From Penium margaritaceum (lineage: Eukaryota > Streptophyta > Zygnematophyceae > Desmidiales > Peniaceae): DNA of 64,000 nucleotides. Shown piece by piece: positions 45,446 to 57,289 of the stretch. The position numbers and the translations under genes are program-made. How positions within the stretch are numbered: the stretch's first letter is position 1; each line of letters opens with the position of its first letter. The DNA lies in contig SZWC01000530.1 in the NCBI GenBank assembly GCA_023375785.1, forward strand, positions 104,014 through 168,013, given 5' to 3'. The notes beneath the pieces were generated by a model. The model searched no databases and had not been told where the DNA came from. It saw nothing but the letters and a program-made list of their open reading frames with translations.

Positions 45446-47715
45446 CTAAAAAGGATGTCTAGTTGAAGACTTCAAAGGAGATGTCATAAAACCCTCCAAA
45501 GATGTCGATAGGTTCTTCACTGGGGAATCCTGCTCGTTTGTGGGGCCAACCTACGCACGAAAACAGACAAGATACAAGGTATATCAGGAAACATGTGATT
45601 GTTGTAATCATGAATTGTGGTAGAAAATGTATGCATCACAGTTGTACAGTTTTACTTACACTTCATGAAGGTGCTGGGCTTCCAATGTATGGTGGTGGGC
45701 TTGTCAAGCGGGACCTTGAAGGAGGTGTAGTGTGTTGCTGCGAGTGTAGAACATCACCTTAGACATGTATCATACTGAATGTGTTTAGGGTGGAAATTAT
45801 GTGATATATGTACTTACCTTGTCTCTCCGCACTAGTGGGTGCACTTTAAGTAGCTCGTACGTTTGGTTTTCTCTTCCACCGCTTACTTGAATCTATGGTG
45901 CACACATGAATGAGTATTAGGCACTGATGCTCCACATTGACATTAGTAGGGAATCTCCTGTTACATATCATGGTTCGTAACCAGAGACCTTCAACTGCCT
46001 GTTCTCCTGCAGGAACAATTTTTTCACGGTCCTCCGGTGTTGCAACCTTCATCATTTGAGACGTTCTTCCTTAGAAGAGAAATGTCTGGGCTTGATGACC
46101 TGTGACTGTAGCCTTCTCAGGCTGTCCCTCTGCAAGATGCATTGTGTGAATGTACAGTTGAATAGAACTTTTGGGAAATTATTTGCAGAATGCAATGGAG
46201 CATACATGTATCATGTTCTACCTGCAGCATGGAGGGTTACCATCAGCACTCCTTGATCTGAATGCAGTCTACCATGTGCCAGGCAAATTTAGAAGTTTTC
46301 ACACCAGTCAAAGAAGATCTCGTTCATACACTTGCTGCCATTCTCCATCGTACCTGGGTACTCTGTCACCTCTTTGTAACGAAGGTATGTTATTTTGGTG
46401 CTCATGCAGACAATCAAAGTGCTCAAGGAGCTGTGTCTCAGGAGCATCCATGTGAAATCAAACCTGCATTGTACAAGTGTGTAAAGTTGTGTATATTGAT
46501 AGCTTTATAAGCTCATTGTACATATGTTTGAAGTCAGATTTACCTTGAAATCCCATGCATCCTAGGTGGCTGATCCCTGTCAACACCATGTTGCTTAGAT
46601 CTTGTTTTCTTATTTCATGGATGGCAAACCTGAATAATACCAAAAATAGATATAGATTCAGTTTTTCATAGAAAATTAAGTGGATTAGCATTCATGTGTA
46701 CATATTTACTAAGTGCATACCCTTTTCCAGCCTTCAGACTGCCATCCTTGTAGTACATGGCGTTGACGGCCACGACCTTGTCCTTGTTCAGGTACTTCTG
46801 TATCTCAGGCATCATTTGGCCCCGAGCTTGTCCCACAAGAGCTTGGTCATCAGCATACATTATGAAGTCTTGTTTTGTGGTAGCACTTGCTTTTGCTGCG
46901 TCAGCTATGCCAATGGCCACTCTAAGCTACAAGGCATCATGACAAGGCATTATGTTAGGCAAGATGATGAAAATCCTTCCTTCAGACTGAAGTAAATACC
47001 ACTTTTACGTACATGTGATCAACTTGGTGGTATGAAGTGGTGCAGGGAAGGGCGTGTGATTCTGTCATTAGACAAGGCCTATAGGACCTGTTCCACCTCG
47101 TCCTCCATAGGCTTGACATGAGTGGCATATGACGTGCCTATCATCCACACCAGAGTGCAGTCCCGACCAAGTGTTGAGTACCTGCATGTAGTGTTGAAGT
47201 TTGGTATATTGACGTCTTTGCCATAATTTCCAAGACACGTGTTGATGGTCTCTTCTTGTTGCTTTCACTATGTCTTAGATGTTATAGGATGGCCACCTCT
47301 TCCAACTGTCAACAAAATATTCCACAAGCTGCCCTTTGGCCTTGTCAGAAAGATCCCCGGGATGTATGTACACTGGGGCTTTGATGTTCATAACCTTACC
47401 AGACCAATCCACAAGGTAAACCTTTGGATCAATATGGGCCTTCTCTCCCAAGGGAAGGTCGACGTTGATGACCATGACATGCAGATGGTACCGTTGGAAT
47501 CTTGGCTTGAGGTCGCTGATTTTCGGTATTCGTGAAAATGTCTTTGGGAGAAAAAAACGTCTTTGGGATGGGATGATACCATGCAAAGCCATGGCATGCA
47601 CACTTTGCATGTGAAGGAGAAAAATTGCATCTTTTCTAATCTCCATAATTGGTGGTGGAGGAACTGCCATATGGAAGTGTTGCATAGGAGACAGGTCAAA
47701 CATGCCAACATACAA
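45446..47715 (-). CDS. Unrecognised intron-containing locus (coding blocks)
   Basis: Several minus-strand blocks read like real protein and are joined by good GT...AG introns. Block A, 47275-47715, has 146 codons from an ATG and includes YLVDWSGKVMNIKAPVYIHP. Block B, about 47088-47255, has TCRYSTLGRDCTLVWMIGTS. Block C is 46721-46926 (QDFIMYADDQALVGQARGQM), block D 46544-46629 (FAIHEIRKQDLSNMVL). Introns 46927-47087 (161 bp) and 46630-46720 (91 bp) keep one frame through B, C and D. A third possible intron, 46464-46543 (80 bp), would lead to a stop at 46438-46440. The A-to-B join is unresolved: frames do not meet and no sensible intron fits. Further blocks at about 45880-46160 (KVATPEDREKIVPAGEQAVE) and 45446-45550 look coding on the same strand. 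I recognise no family. It lies 150 bp downstream of the Helentron in the same direction, so it may be a host gene, a captured fragment or part of that element. Confidence 0.4.
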
Positions 47716-47867
47716 TCACAAGTCCGCCAATAGGAAACACATAGATAATATCAGATGAATATTATGAAAAAAAAAACAGAGATAGCAAGATTGATACAAC
47801 AACGTACCTGAAATGCGCTGAGTGCTAACTCAGTGAACTGTAACAGAATTGTACAACTTAAACAGTC

Positions 47868-48500
47868 TCATTTATTTACAGTGATGGTCATTGGAAAATG
47901 GTCTGAGAAGCATGTCTCTTGTACATTGACACGTATGGTCATGTCATTGATATTACTCCATACATGATCAATGGTAGAACCAATTTCACATGTAGCTAAA
48001 CCAACATGCATTTTGAAGTTGCCTGAAGTCAGAAATTGCAACTGTGAGGAAAGGTTAGTACCAATGTCAATGTTCACATCATCGACAAATATTTTTAGAG
48101 ACGTACTATGTGCCAATCTGTGTACAAAATTTAGAGAGGGCATTGGAGATGAGTTGGGAGAAAGATAGAAGGCACACATCTGTGTTGATCTGCAAGGAGC
48201 ATTGTCTTGCCACCATGTCATGGCTTCAAACCCGTCCCCATTATGGTGTTCCACAATGACATCAGTTGAAGTTGCTATGAGACGACCTCCCACCACACCC
48301 TTGGAGTATTGTGCTTTCTTTCCATGCAGATGTGAAAGAGTGAATGGGTTGTGGATGTCATGGTGAGTCTGATAGGATTATGGCATCAGTGTGTTGCAGT
48401 TCAGTTCTACAAGTGATGTTTCTTGCATGTTTGTGCAAACTTCAAATGTTTTGGTAGTAAAATATGAATGCATCTTGTGTACACAAGGAATGTAGTGTTG
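47868..48500 (-). pseudogene. Helentron endonuclease domain (EEP family)
   Basis: The N-terminal part reads FIFYYQNI, then SLHKHARNITCRTELQHTDA and IILSDSP, matching the EEP start pattern F-x-x-NVxSL...DxxxxxET. Later come KIFVDDVNIDIGTNLSSQL, which stands in the GDFNxD position, and GSTIDHVWSN followed by CFSDHFPMTITV, the family's closing IDHxxxS...SDHxPI motif. Endonucleases of this fold cut DNA in LINEs; in Helentrons the domain is fused behind the helicase. In-frame stops interrupt the first part (for instance between QNI and SLH), while the last 142 codons (47868-48296) are open. The GD of the GDFN motif reads DD here, which may be decay or variation. Confidence 0.75.
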
Positions 48501-48555
48501 AAATAAAACAACCCATGTTCTTTCCGCGTAAGAATTTCATGTCAGCAGTAAAATT

Positions 48556-50082
48556 TTAGGACACTTTGATCACTTCTTCATCATAATGACCAAGATGCAT
48601 TAATCGTGCCTCGGAAAACCGACTAAGGGAAACATAATACATGTGATGTAGCTGAAGGCCACACATGTCAACAGTTGCTTCTTCGTGGAACGTGCACCCT
48701 TGTGCTTTGTGAACTGTGGTTGTATTTGGGTGTGCTAGAGGAAATTGTCTGCATGACATCTCCATTCCCTTGTTGTTTATTTCCATGAAGCTTTTCTTGT
48801 TCCGTTTCATTGGCGTCCATCCATGTGGAAATTTCTTCTTGACAATGTGGGTATAGTACTTTCGGCGTTGTTTTTCCCCAACCAACTTGCTTGGAGATTC
48901 CACCTAGAATGTAATCACTTACTTTTTTATAAGTGATGCATGGCGGAAAAATCCTGCTGCACCATTCATCAGACCATCACTAGTATCCAGATTTAAGATG
49001 ATTTGTACTGGACATCCGACAAAGAGGCAGAGTGTTTTAGCGAGGTTTGTAGTGTGTTTTCTGTCATCCCCAGCTTCAACCAAAGGATCTTTCCAATTCC
49101 ATGGCTTATCTATGTATCCCATGCATGACATATGAATTTAGCGGTCAATGCGGACTGAAAGAAAGATGATGTGCATAAACTTTCTTGTTCACTGTGAAGA
49201 CGTGGTGTATTTCTCTTCGTTCGATTCTTTTGATGCGATCAACCAACACTGATCTGTAAAAGATGATCTGCATCAGTGCAATCGTTTAAACACAGTCTGT
49301 TCAGAATTTCTGCAAATGAGCCATCACATTGGCACATTATGGTATGTAACTCGTAAAGTGTGAAAAGAGACCAATAACACTATGATGAATCTTTAAAAAG
49401 GTTAGAATCAGTGTCCGCGTTTGGAACAGGTTCAAAGGGGTAACCACCAAGGACTGGCTTCAGTTGGAAAAGATCACCAACAAAAAGAATGTTTACACCC
49501 ACAAATTCCAATTTTTTTCCTTTCATGTCTCGCATCCGCCTGTCCAGAAAATGCATGATACGTCGTCCAACCATTGATACTTCATCCAAAATTATGAACT
49601 TCACTGATCCCAACTGACAGACCAATGTTTGTCTTGATTCAGACGACAAAGACGTATACACATTTTTTTTCACATGTCAGTTTCAAGGCATGATGTTTTG
49701 TAAAACCATCAATTTTGAATACAGCAACACTTGTTGGTGCTAGCTTCAGAACTTTCAATACTGTATGGTCACTGTTTGGGGGAGCATTGTATACACGTAA
49801 GAGGTGCTTGTACAAAGCATGTACCATAGTAGATTTACCAACACCAGCACCACCGGATAAGATAACACGCACTGGTTCTTTCCCTGTGTGAATCTTTTGC
49901 ATAATGTCATCAACAAATACATGTTGCTCTACGTTCGGTTTGGAATTCATTGTGAAAATTTCATCGGCACTTTTAGCTTTGTCAGCAAACATGTGATGGC
50001 CAACATGCTCATATTTCACTCCCAAGCCTTCATCTGTTTTTTTTTTGTTGCATTCGGTTTGCACATTCAGTGGTGTCTTCAT
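48556..50082 (-). pseudogene. Helentron Pif1-like helicase domain
   Basis: Superfamily 1B helicase motifs appear in order on the minus strand. Walker A is GGAGVGKST at 49828-49854; motif II is FIILDEVSMV, with LDEVSM at 49572-49592; motif III is ILFVGDLFQLKPV. The segment VGCPVQIILNLDTSDGLMNG and the motif V/VI region TTTVHKAQGCTF and YVSLSRFSEARL follow at 48590-48720. Such helicases unwind the donor strand during rolling-circle transposition. The domain is split into four open pieces (48556-48903, 48919-49131, 49380-49673, 49639-50082) by stops and frame changes. Confidence 0.88.
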
Positions 50083-50196
50083 CCATTACTTCATGTGATA
50101 CCCACAGGGAAGACTCGAGTTCTCTCAATACCTTCTCCCATTTGGATAATTTGGGTGAGTGCTCTTCCATCTTCTTTCTTATCTCGTCTTGCTTTT

Positions 50197-51960
50197 CTAT
50201 GAACATTTTAGTAACCCACTCAGGGGTGAGTTCCTCTTCCTTTCAAAAGGGCACAAATGGGAAAACGTTTTCTCGTTTGTAGTGGTAGCCATCCTTGTTT
50301 GCCCGGTAGTTGACAAATACGATGAATTTAGAAAATTTCCAAGGAATATAGTTTCCAATTGAATCAAACATTTTTTTGGTGAATCAGACATGTGACATGT
50401 CGACGTTGCTGTCATTTGCGGTGCAGGAAAAGTTGAATGTTGGCCATTAGTGTCATCACAGAATTCCTCTTCCCTTTCATTTGGTTCAAAATCTTCCTTG
50501 AAAATAGGTCTTGTTTTCTTGTAGTTGTATTTGGACACAATTTCAGCAAAACAAGTTGCTTCAAGTTCCATTGTTCTCCTCTCAGATTGAGTAATTGCAG
50601 CATACTGAATGAACACATTTTCTGATACAGGATCAATTTTGTCTCGTTATTTCTTTGGCTTAACAACAAGTATTCTTTTTTATCTTAGACTAGGATGAAC
50701 AAAAACAAAAGAGCAATTGGAAAATCTTAATGGAACTCCTGTCATCAAGGTCACTGCTTCCTGTGAACTGACCTCTTGACTGTGGATTAGTGACTTTCCA
50801 ATCTTTTCCTTGCCCTCTTGTTTTTTCAATGCATCCATCACTGATCTCAATGCCCGGCTCATTACGTTGTTCCATTTGCACATGTATGATACAATGTACC
50901 TTGCCACATCACATGGACGTATACAAATTTATATGCCTATATTTGCCTTCCAAAGTTTCAAAACATCAGAGTTGAATGGGTTCACATTTTGGTGTATTGG
51001 TTTTCACTCATGCATAATTGTTGCCTTCTTCAAGGACAAATGAATAGCTAGAATGTACTCGTCTTTTGAGATTTTACACAGTTGGAGGAATTTTCTAAAT
51101 TCAATGTTGTCAGTTATGGTTCTGAGAGTTCCAATCATTCTTGAAAAAGACAATTTGTGTTGTTTACTTTCCTTTCTTTTCATCAATGGGAAGAAGTATG
51201 ACAGTAGTGGAAAGTGGTGGATGCTGAAATCCAAACCCACAGGTCTTGGAACCTTTCTTTCTCCAGCAACAAAAGTTGCACTTGTGTGTTTGTAGGCTTT
51301 GAATATCGTTGGGAATTTCATCCAAGTCTGTTGTGATACATTGGTCAACAAATTGAACAATCTCATCTGGAGAGTTGACCTCCATATCTGGAGTGTCTTT
51401 CACACACAGAAACACATGATAGTGAGGACTGCCACGGTGTTGAAATTCAACAGTTCCAAAATATTACTCAACTTCACCAACAGGACCATCCTTTGTCACA
51501 ATAATGTGTTTTAAGAAACTCTTGCGATGACGATGGAAATATCATGAAGGCATGATTAGATCATTTGCAACAAGTTTTGCTTTGAGCTCATCGATCTCTG
51601 AATTTTACAACTTCTTCCCATTCAGCGTGGAGAGAATACCTAACAATTCTGGCTAGCGAGTGTTTGCCATACTCAAAGAGAAAAAATGTTGGGTTTTTTG
51701 TTTTTTGTTTTGTTTTTGGTCTTAGAAATGAAAATACATCCTTTCTGTTGTCATCCCAATATGTCATTGTCCCATGTATCTTTTTAAATTCATTGTAAAT
51801 TCTATTGGTTTCCAATAATTGCGCCTTCTATTTGGGATTTTGCATGTTTCCTGTTGTAATCCTTCCATGCGTTAGTTGTTGCCCGTGAAGTGATGTGATG
51901 TTACTAGTTGTAAGCATCTGGCAGACGTAAAATTTGAAAATGATGTTGTTACGACGGAGT
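50197..51960 (-). pseudogene. Helentron Rep (HUH endonuclease) domain
   Basis: The HUH motif reads VEFQHRGSPHYHVFLCVK, with His-Tyr-His encoded at 51416-51424; Helitron Reps show the same EFQxRGxPHxH block. Upstream, MTYWDDNRKDVFSFL at about 51740-51790 matches the pre-Rep block. Downstream, CRKISKDEY-like and LKKATIMHE segments lead to ARYIVSYMCK at 50884-50905, where the two tyrosines of the YxxxY active site (Tyr-Ile-Val-Ser-Tyr) are both kept. VSSQEAVTLMTGVPLRFSNC at about 50700-50760 is another Helitron signature. A stop falls just before YFGTVEFQ, and another just before YFHRHRKSFLKHIIVTKDGP, so the copy cannot be expressed as one protein. Confidence 0.88.
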
Positions 51961-52051
51961 GCAAACCTACGGTTTTCATTGAATATCTCCCACTTGACAA
52001 CTGTTCAATAAGGCACTGAAAAATTGGATGTTGGTTTGAAAAAATTAAGTG

Positions 52052-53813
52052 TTACATCCGCCTTTCTTTTGAGTCCACCAAACAAAGTAGGGAAACACAT
52101 TTCTTCCATGTCATTGTCACCGGCAAACATTCTCCATGGAAGAGAATGTTTGCCGGTACCTTTCCTTCCCATGGCGCCGTAACAAGGTGATCATCTGAAA
52201 CTTGTTGTATGATGGGATGTGTGAAGTACATTGTCTGTTCAATCTGTTCATCCTCAAAATCTACAAAGAGGTCATCATCATTGTTTGGTGTTTCGTCGTT
52301 TTTTCCCTCGGTATCTTTTTGGTTGTTAGTTTGAGAACGAAATGTTGACAGCTCAGATACAAGATTGTCCACCTGAACTGTTGACATTTCAATACCCAAT
52401 CTCTGGTACATGGGCAACTTGTTGACCATATGGTGCAATGCTTTGATGAGGATGCCTGGTCTTACACTGTCAAACCAGGCAAATGTCTGGAAAGACATTT
52501 TGCGTTTCAACGCAAGGCATATTATTCCTGTCAATGATAGTGGACGAGGTAGTTTTGTTACCAACTTGACAATGTCTAAAGTTGCTGTTGTTATCCCTCT
52601 CCTTAACTCCTTTTGGCAACCATGTTGCAATAGTTCAATCTTCATGAATGGAATGTAAGGGAACACTAACCTCTCTTCCAAGAAGGAAAGGTTAGAAAGG
52701 TCATGAGGGATATCATTCATGCTGAAAACTTGTTTATTACTGAATTGAGGAACAGCTCCTCGTTTGATGTATGAATCACATAGAGGAAATACATGCTGAC
52801 ATCATCATTCATGTGATTATAGACTGTCAGTTGATTCATGAAGAAGAACAGGAACAACAAGGTAAACATGTTCGATCCATTGAATCCTTTTCAAATGCAT
52901 CAACATTCATCTTTCTCACGGTTGAAAAAGGGAGTGGTCCTTGATCTCTCTGAATCAAAAAATCGAAGACCGTGTTTTGAACTACTGTTCCTTGTTGTAT
53001 GAACAGATGCTGAAAGTTTTCAAAAACTTTCTTGTAACAAAACGTGGATCCACTGTACGTGTACAGTAAAAACTCACGCACTACAACAGCAGCTAGTGGA
53101 CTCAAGAATCCATAATATTGTTTGGATGTGACAATAAACTTGTATTTCATCCAATTAGTGTATTAAATCTCATACACAAGAATAAATTTCATTCCCACTC
53201 TCTGACAGCATTCCTTGTACCTTTTCTGAATGTCTTCTTCAAATTTTTAATGGACTGTTACCTTTTGACATGTTCTTTTCCGTTTAGGACATGGTTCATG
53301 ATGATCATTTAGGTTTTTGGTAGTTCTGGTCATAGCCATCCCACTCTCTACATGTCTAGGTTGCATACATGTAGTTCTGTTTGAATCAGTAGGTAAGGAA
53401 AACACGCTGTTCTTGCTTAGCACAACCAACAAAAGATTGGTAAACCGCTCAATTCTTCCCTTTGGTTGTTGTACCAATTGTGAGGGTGTATGTGTGTGTT
53501 TAGTCTTCGTAGATTCTGTCTTTACATCCTTTGAAGAAGCAAACTGAACAACTGAATTACAGCCAGACACGCCATTTTTATATGCCACACTTTGGAATGT
53601 ATGACTCTTTGATGCATGCGTAAGATTTACTACTCTGCACATGTCACTTGATGTTGGATTGAATTCTTGTTGTAAGAATGTCTGAGGGATCATTGTTGAT
53701 CCGTACAGTGGCCCCTCAGATGTTGCTTCTAAAACTTCAAAGTGGCTGTTTGTGAACTTCAGATGTAAGGGTGGTGGATATACATCCTTAAAAATAACAC
53801 ATTGTGAAAACAT
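52052..53813 (-). pseudogene. Helentron N-terminal region
   Basis: A 222-codon open block (52052-52720) contains IPHDLSNLSFLEERLVFPYI and IPFMKIELLQHG, which match the conserved block found N-terminal to Rep in many Helitrons (IPxEL..L...EE.LI...IPFMKI). An acidic Asp/Glu stretch follows at about 52230-52320. Blocks at 52836-53150 and 53247-53813 continue in the same direction and end in KRKRTCQK; I recognise no domain there beyond a Cys pair (CLPCC). The start at 53813 is the first ATG of the furthest open block and may not be the original start. Confidence 0.7.
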
Positions 53814-53966
53814 TCCTTATTGTTTTGCCAGAAAAAAAAGGTTTTACTGTACAATTCTGCAGCTACAAAAAATTTCAGCAAAGGACCCCCATGTCCCCTC
53901 TATACACATGCACTGTATATACATGTCTGAATTAGGCCAAATTTGTGAATGAGCCCAACACAAATC

Positions 53967-54949
53967 TGTCAAGAGAAGTCCGCGTGGTGTGGTCCCGACA
54001 TTTTTCTGATCGTCTCTAGTGGTTCACGTCTACTGTTTTGGGCAAATCGGAGACTAAGCGTGAGCTTTCTGGTCGCCTCACGCTATGTGAGAAGAAATTT
54101 AGAGACAGTCAGTTTGCAAAAGGAATAACTTTGTTTTTCGTTAGTTTTTGAACATAGACATGATCACAACATTTATAGGGCTATTCATGAGCATTCCAAC
54201 ACACCAAACCGTGCATAATTCGGCCAAGCGTAGCCCAAGTTATGCTTGCCGAAGCGCAGGTCTCACCCACCACAGAAACGCCTAACGCCTCCATGGCGCG
54301 CACACGCCGTGGCGCCTTCCTTCACGTGCAAAGCGCCTTTTCCAAGGCGCAGGTCCTCTTGCACCTGGTGTAGGGGTCCCCTGCACTGTTTCCACGCACC
54401 CTACCCACTTTTGGGTCGAGTTTGGTGATGGGGTGTGACGAGGTTCGAAACCTGTCCGCGGACCTGCAGTCAGAATTTTGACCGTCCCCGAGTAACAAAA
54501 CGTACTACTGAGTTTCGGACGCTGAGCCATCATTTTGGCTAAGTCCCTCAGGAAAAACCTGTACTACTGCATCCGGTGGATGATCCACCTGATCAGGTGG
54601 ATTATCCACCGGATGCCTCGGCAGGCCTTCCGGAGCAATTTCTTCAGATGGTATTTTTGTTACTCATTCCGGTCGATTATCCACTGGATTTGGAGTCGCA
54701 GCCGGCTCCCAGAGTCGCTGCGCACACCCAAACTTTGAAAGGCCATGTCTCCCTTGATACTTGTCCGATTCCGGCGAAACAACTTCCACCGGATTCAGCG
54801 ACTCGACAACTATTTGGGGCAATAATACATTTAGGATCCGAGCAATTCTCGAGTCGCCAGATCCGCCGGATCGGAGTTTGCACTTTCTGGAGGCTCGTCG
54901 GCGCCTCCTGGCGCCGTGCTTGGACATGCGGAGGGGTAATTTTTCAATA
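53967..54949 (-). repeat. E6 3' LTR (left copy)
   Basis: It starts on the plus strand with TGTCAAGAGAAG and ends TTTTCAATA beside the TTCTCCCCCTT polypurine tract complement (54950-54960). It matches 59624-60593 and carries the palindrome at 54572-54613. Confidence 0.92.
54572..54613. repeat. 42-bp palindrome in E6 LTR
   Basis: The most perfect of the four copies: the arms TCCGGTGGATGATCCACC and GGTGGATTATCCACCGGA meet at TGATCA with one mismatch between arms. Confidence 0.9.
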
Positions 54950-54989
54950 TTCTCCCCCTTGCACATGCCATGCGTGCTGCTCGAGCTTG

Positions 54990-55930
54990 CTCTTACTCAT
55001 CTTCCGCTGCGCCCTCCAGCCCATCACAGCTGGTCATCCCAAGCCCGGCCACGCTCATTGCGTGCCGGTCCGCGGGTTGTGCTTTGGTCAAGCAATCCGC
55101 AAGTATGTTGTGCATGCTGTTGTGCTGCAGCACCACCTTCCCCTTCTCGACCATGTCCCGTGCATAGTGGTAACACACATCGATGTACTTCGTCCTCCTG
55201 TGCTGCGTCGGGTTGTTGGACAGCGAGATGGAGCCGGTGTTGTCCTCTTGCACCACCGTTGGCTCTTGCTCAGCTCAGCCGACACGCCCAGCTCCCCCAG
55301 CATCACGTGGAGCCACACGGCCTCCTTGACCGCCTCCACCAGCGCGATGTACTCTGCTTCCACTGTGGTGGCGACGCAGTCCTGATTCCTGTTGTACCAC
55401 GAGACTGCTGCACCAGCGAGGAAGAACATGTAGCCGGATGTGGACTTCCGCTTGTCCACATCGCCAGCGTAGTCTGCATCCGTGTAGTAGACCAGGCACA
55501 AAGGGTCTTCCCGCCCTTTGCTGTTGAACCTCAGGCGCGTGTGCCGCGTCGCCTGCAGGTAGCAGAGGATGCGCTTGACCGCCTACCAGTGTAGTGGTCC
55601 TGGATCGGCCACGAACCTGCTCATGTGGCCCACCGCGTAAGCCAGGTCCGGTCGAGTCGCTACCATGGCATACATGAGGCTGTCCACCGCCGATTGGTAG
55701 GGCACCCCTGCCATATCCTCCTGCTCTTCTTTTCTTTGCGGCACCATTGCCGCACTTAGTTCATAGTTCGTGGAGACAGGACTGCACACTGGTTTGCAGT
55801 CCTCCATGTCGTACCGCTTCAGCACCTCGGCCACGTATTTGGCCTGCCCCAGCTCAAGTGTGCGCGTCCTCCGGTTCCGCGTAATGCTCACCCCGAGGTA
55901 GAACTCCAGCTCCCCCATGTCTGACATCTA
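54990..55930 (-). pseudogene. E6 RNase H and end of reverse transcriptase
   Basis: The minus-strand translation shows MGELEFYLGVSITRNRRTR, YQSAVDSLMYAMVATRPDLA, YYTDADYAGDVDKRKSTSGY, EAEYIALVEAVKEAVWLHVM, the EDNTGSISLSNN block, YIDVCYHYARDMVEKGKVVL and ADCLTKA. These are the Copia RNase H motifs in order and the counterpart of E5 40850-41640. Fossil. Confidence 0.9.
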
Positions 55931-57000
55931 GAACCTGCTGCTCAGCTGCTCTTTCGATTGTTGTAGGCATGCCAGGTCTGAGGAGCACAAGATCAGATCA
56001 TCCACGTTAAGTGCGACGATCTGATGGAGCTTCTTGCTACACAACACATACACACTGTGATCCACCTCACAGCTCTTGAACCCGAGTTTTGCCTATGAAA
56101 CTATCCATCTGTTGGTACCAGCATCGGGGCGATTGTTTTAGCCCGTACAAGGACTTCCGCAGCTTGCACACCTTGCCCTCCGGCGCCTCCACCCCCTCTG
56201 GCACCTCCATGTAGATTTCTTTGTCGATGATACTGTTGAGGAAGGCCGTCTTTACGTCCATTTGGTGGAGCTCCATGTCTTTCATGGCTGCCACCGCAAG
56301 GATCACCCGGATGCTTGTGAACTTGGCGACGGGGGCAAACGTCTCATCCTAGTGCTCGTCCTTACGCTGTGCGTACCCCTTTGCCACGAGCCGCGCCTTG
56401 TACTTGTCAACCACACCTTCCTTTGTGAACTTGGTCTTGAAGACCCACTTGGAGCCGATGACCTTGGCGTCTTTTGGCCTGTCAACCAGCTGCCAAGTGT
56501 CGTTTTCAGATATGGATGCCGACTCCGACTTGATGGCGGCGTCCCACCACTTCCCCTCGGGTTGCGCAAGTGCCTCCTGNGGGGCAAACGTCTCATCCTA
56601 GTGCTCGTCCTTACGCTGTGCGTACCCCTTTGCCACGAGCCGCGCCTTGTACTTGTCAACCACACCTTCCTTTGTGAACTTGGTCTTGAAGACCCACTTG
56701 GAGCCGATGACCTTGGCGTCTTTTGGCCTGTCAACCAGCTGCCAAGTGTCGTTTTCAGATATGGATGCCGACTCCGACTTGATGGCGGCGTCCCACCACT
56801 TCCCCTCGGGTTGCGCAAGTGCCTCCTGCACGGTCGTTGATTCCTTTGATGCAGCCAGCATGCACCGCGTCATGCCGATCCACCGACCGGTGCCTGCGTC
56901 AAAACGCTTCCCTGCTCTCCGCTGCCTCCCGCTGCGGCGCTGCAGTCTTGGCACCGTCTCCTCGCTTTGGTGCGATCCTTCTGACTCAGCCCGCTCCGGT
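55931..57000 (-). pseudogene. E6 reverse transcriptase
   Basis: SISENDTWQLVDRPKDAKVI, GSKWVFKTKFTKEGVVDKYK, MDVKTAFLNSIIDKEIYMEV, LYGLKQSPRCWYQQMDSF and a catalytic-loop region near 55990-56020 are Copia polymerase blocks. A 248-bp piece is doubled around the N at 56580 and should be read as an assembly overlap. Fossil. Confidence 0.88.
56332..56828. other. Exact 248-bp duplication around a single N (assembly overlap)
   Basis: Positions 56332-56579 and 56581-56828 are identical and are separated by the N at 56580, the same pattern as at 6668. Confidence 0.9.
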
Positions 57001-57289
57001 GAATCATCGACCGGACGGCTCCCTGAGGATCCCTCCCGCTCAGGTGAACCATCAACCAGACGGGCGGCACGTCCGGAGTGTTTTTCTCTGACGCCCGACG
57101 TGAACTCCGCCGAGAGTGCGCGCTTCGGCACCCTCGGTGCCTCCTTCGACGGATCATTCTGCCGAATCTCCAGCCCAGCTGCATCGTCGTCGGAGTCCTC
57201 CGCATCAGCTGCTGCTCTTGCTGCACCGTCGCGCTCCAATGCCGCATCATCGACCTCCGCATCAGCCGGCTCCTCCTCGTAGTCAAGGA

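Larger units (their letters stand above)
47868..53820 (-). mobile_element. Helentron-class Helitron (Rep-helicase-endonuclease), decayed
   Basis: Minus-strand coding runs N-terminal region, HUH nuclease (Rep), Pif1-type helicase and then an exonuclease-endonuclease-phosphatase (EEP) domain. Rep plus helicase defines Helitrons, and the added C-terminal endonuclease defines the Helentron subgroup. All key motifs can be seen, but the coding sequence is split by in-frame stops and frame changes along its whole length, so it is a pseudogene copy. The termini of the element (a 3' hairpin in particular) were not identified, so these coordinates bound only the protein-coding part. E6 is inserted 150 bp beyond the N-terminal end. 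Confidence 0.85.

Noticed and set aside
54438-54455. AGGTTCGAAACC in the E6 LTR resembling a Pol III B box
   Set aside because: No A box at the proper distance and no tRNA-like fold; the match is likely chance within the LTR.
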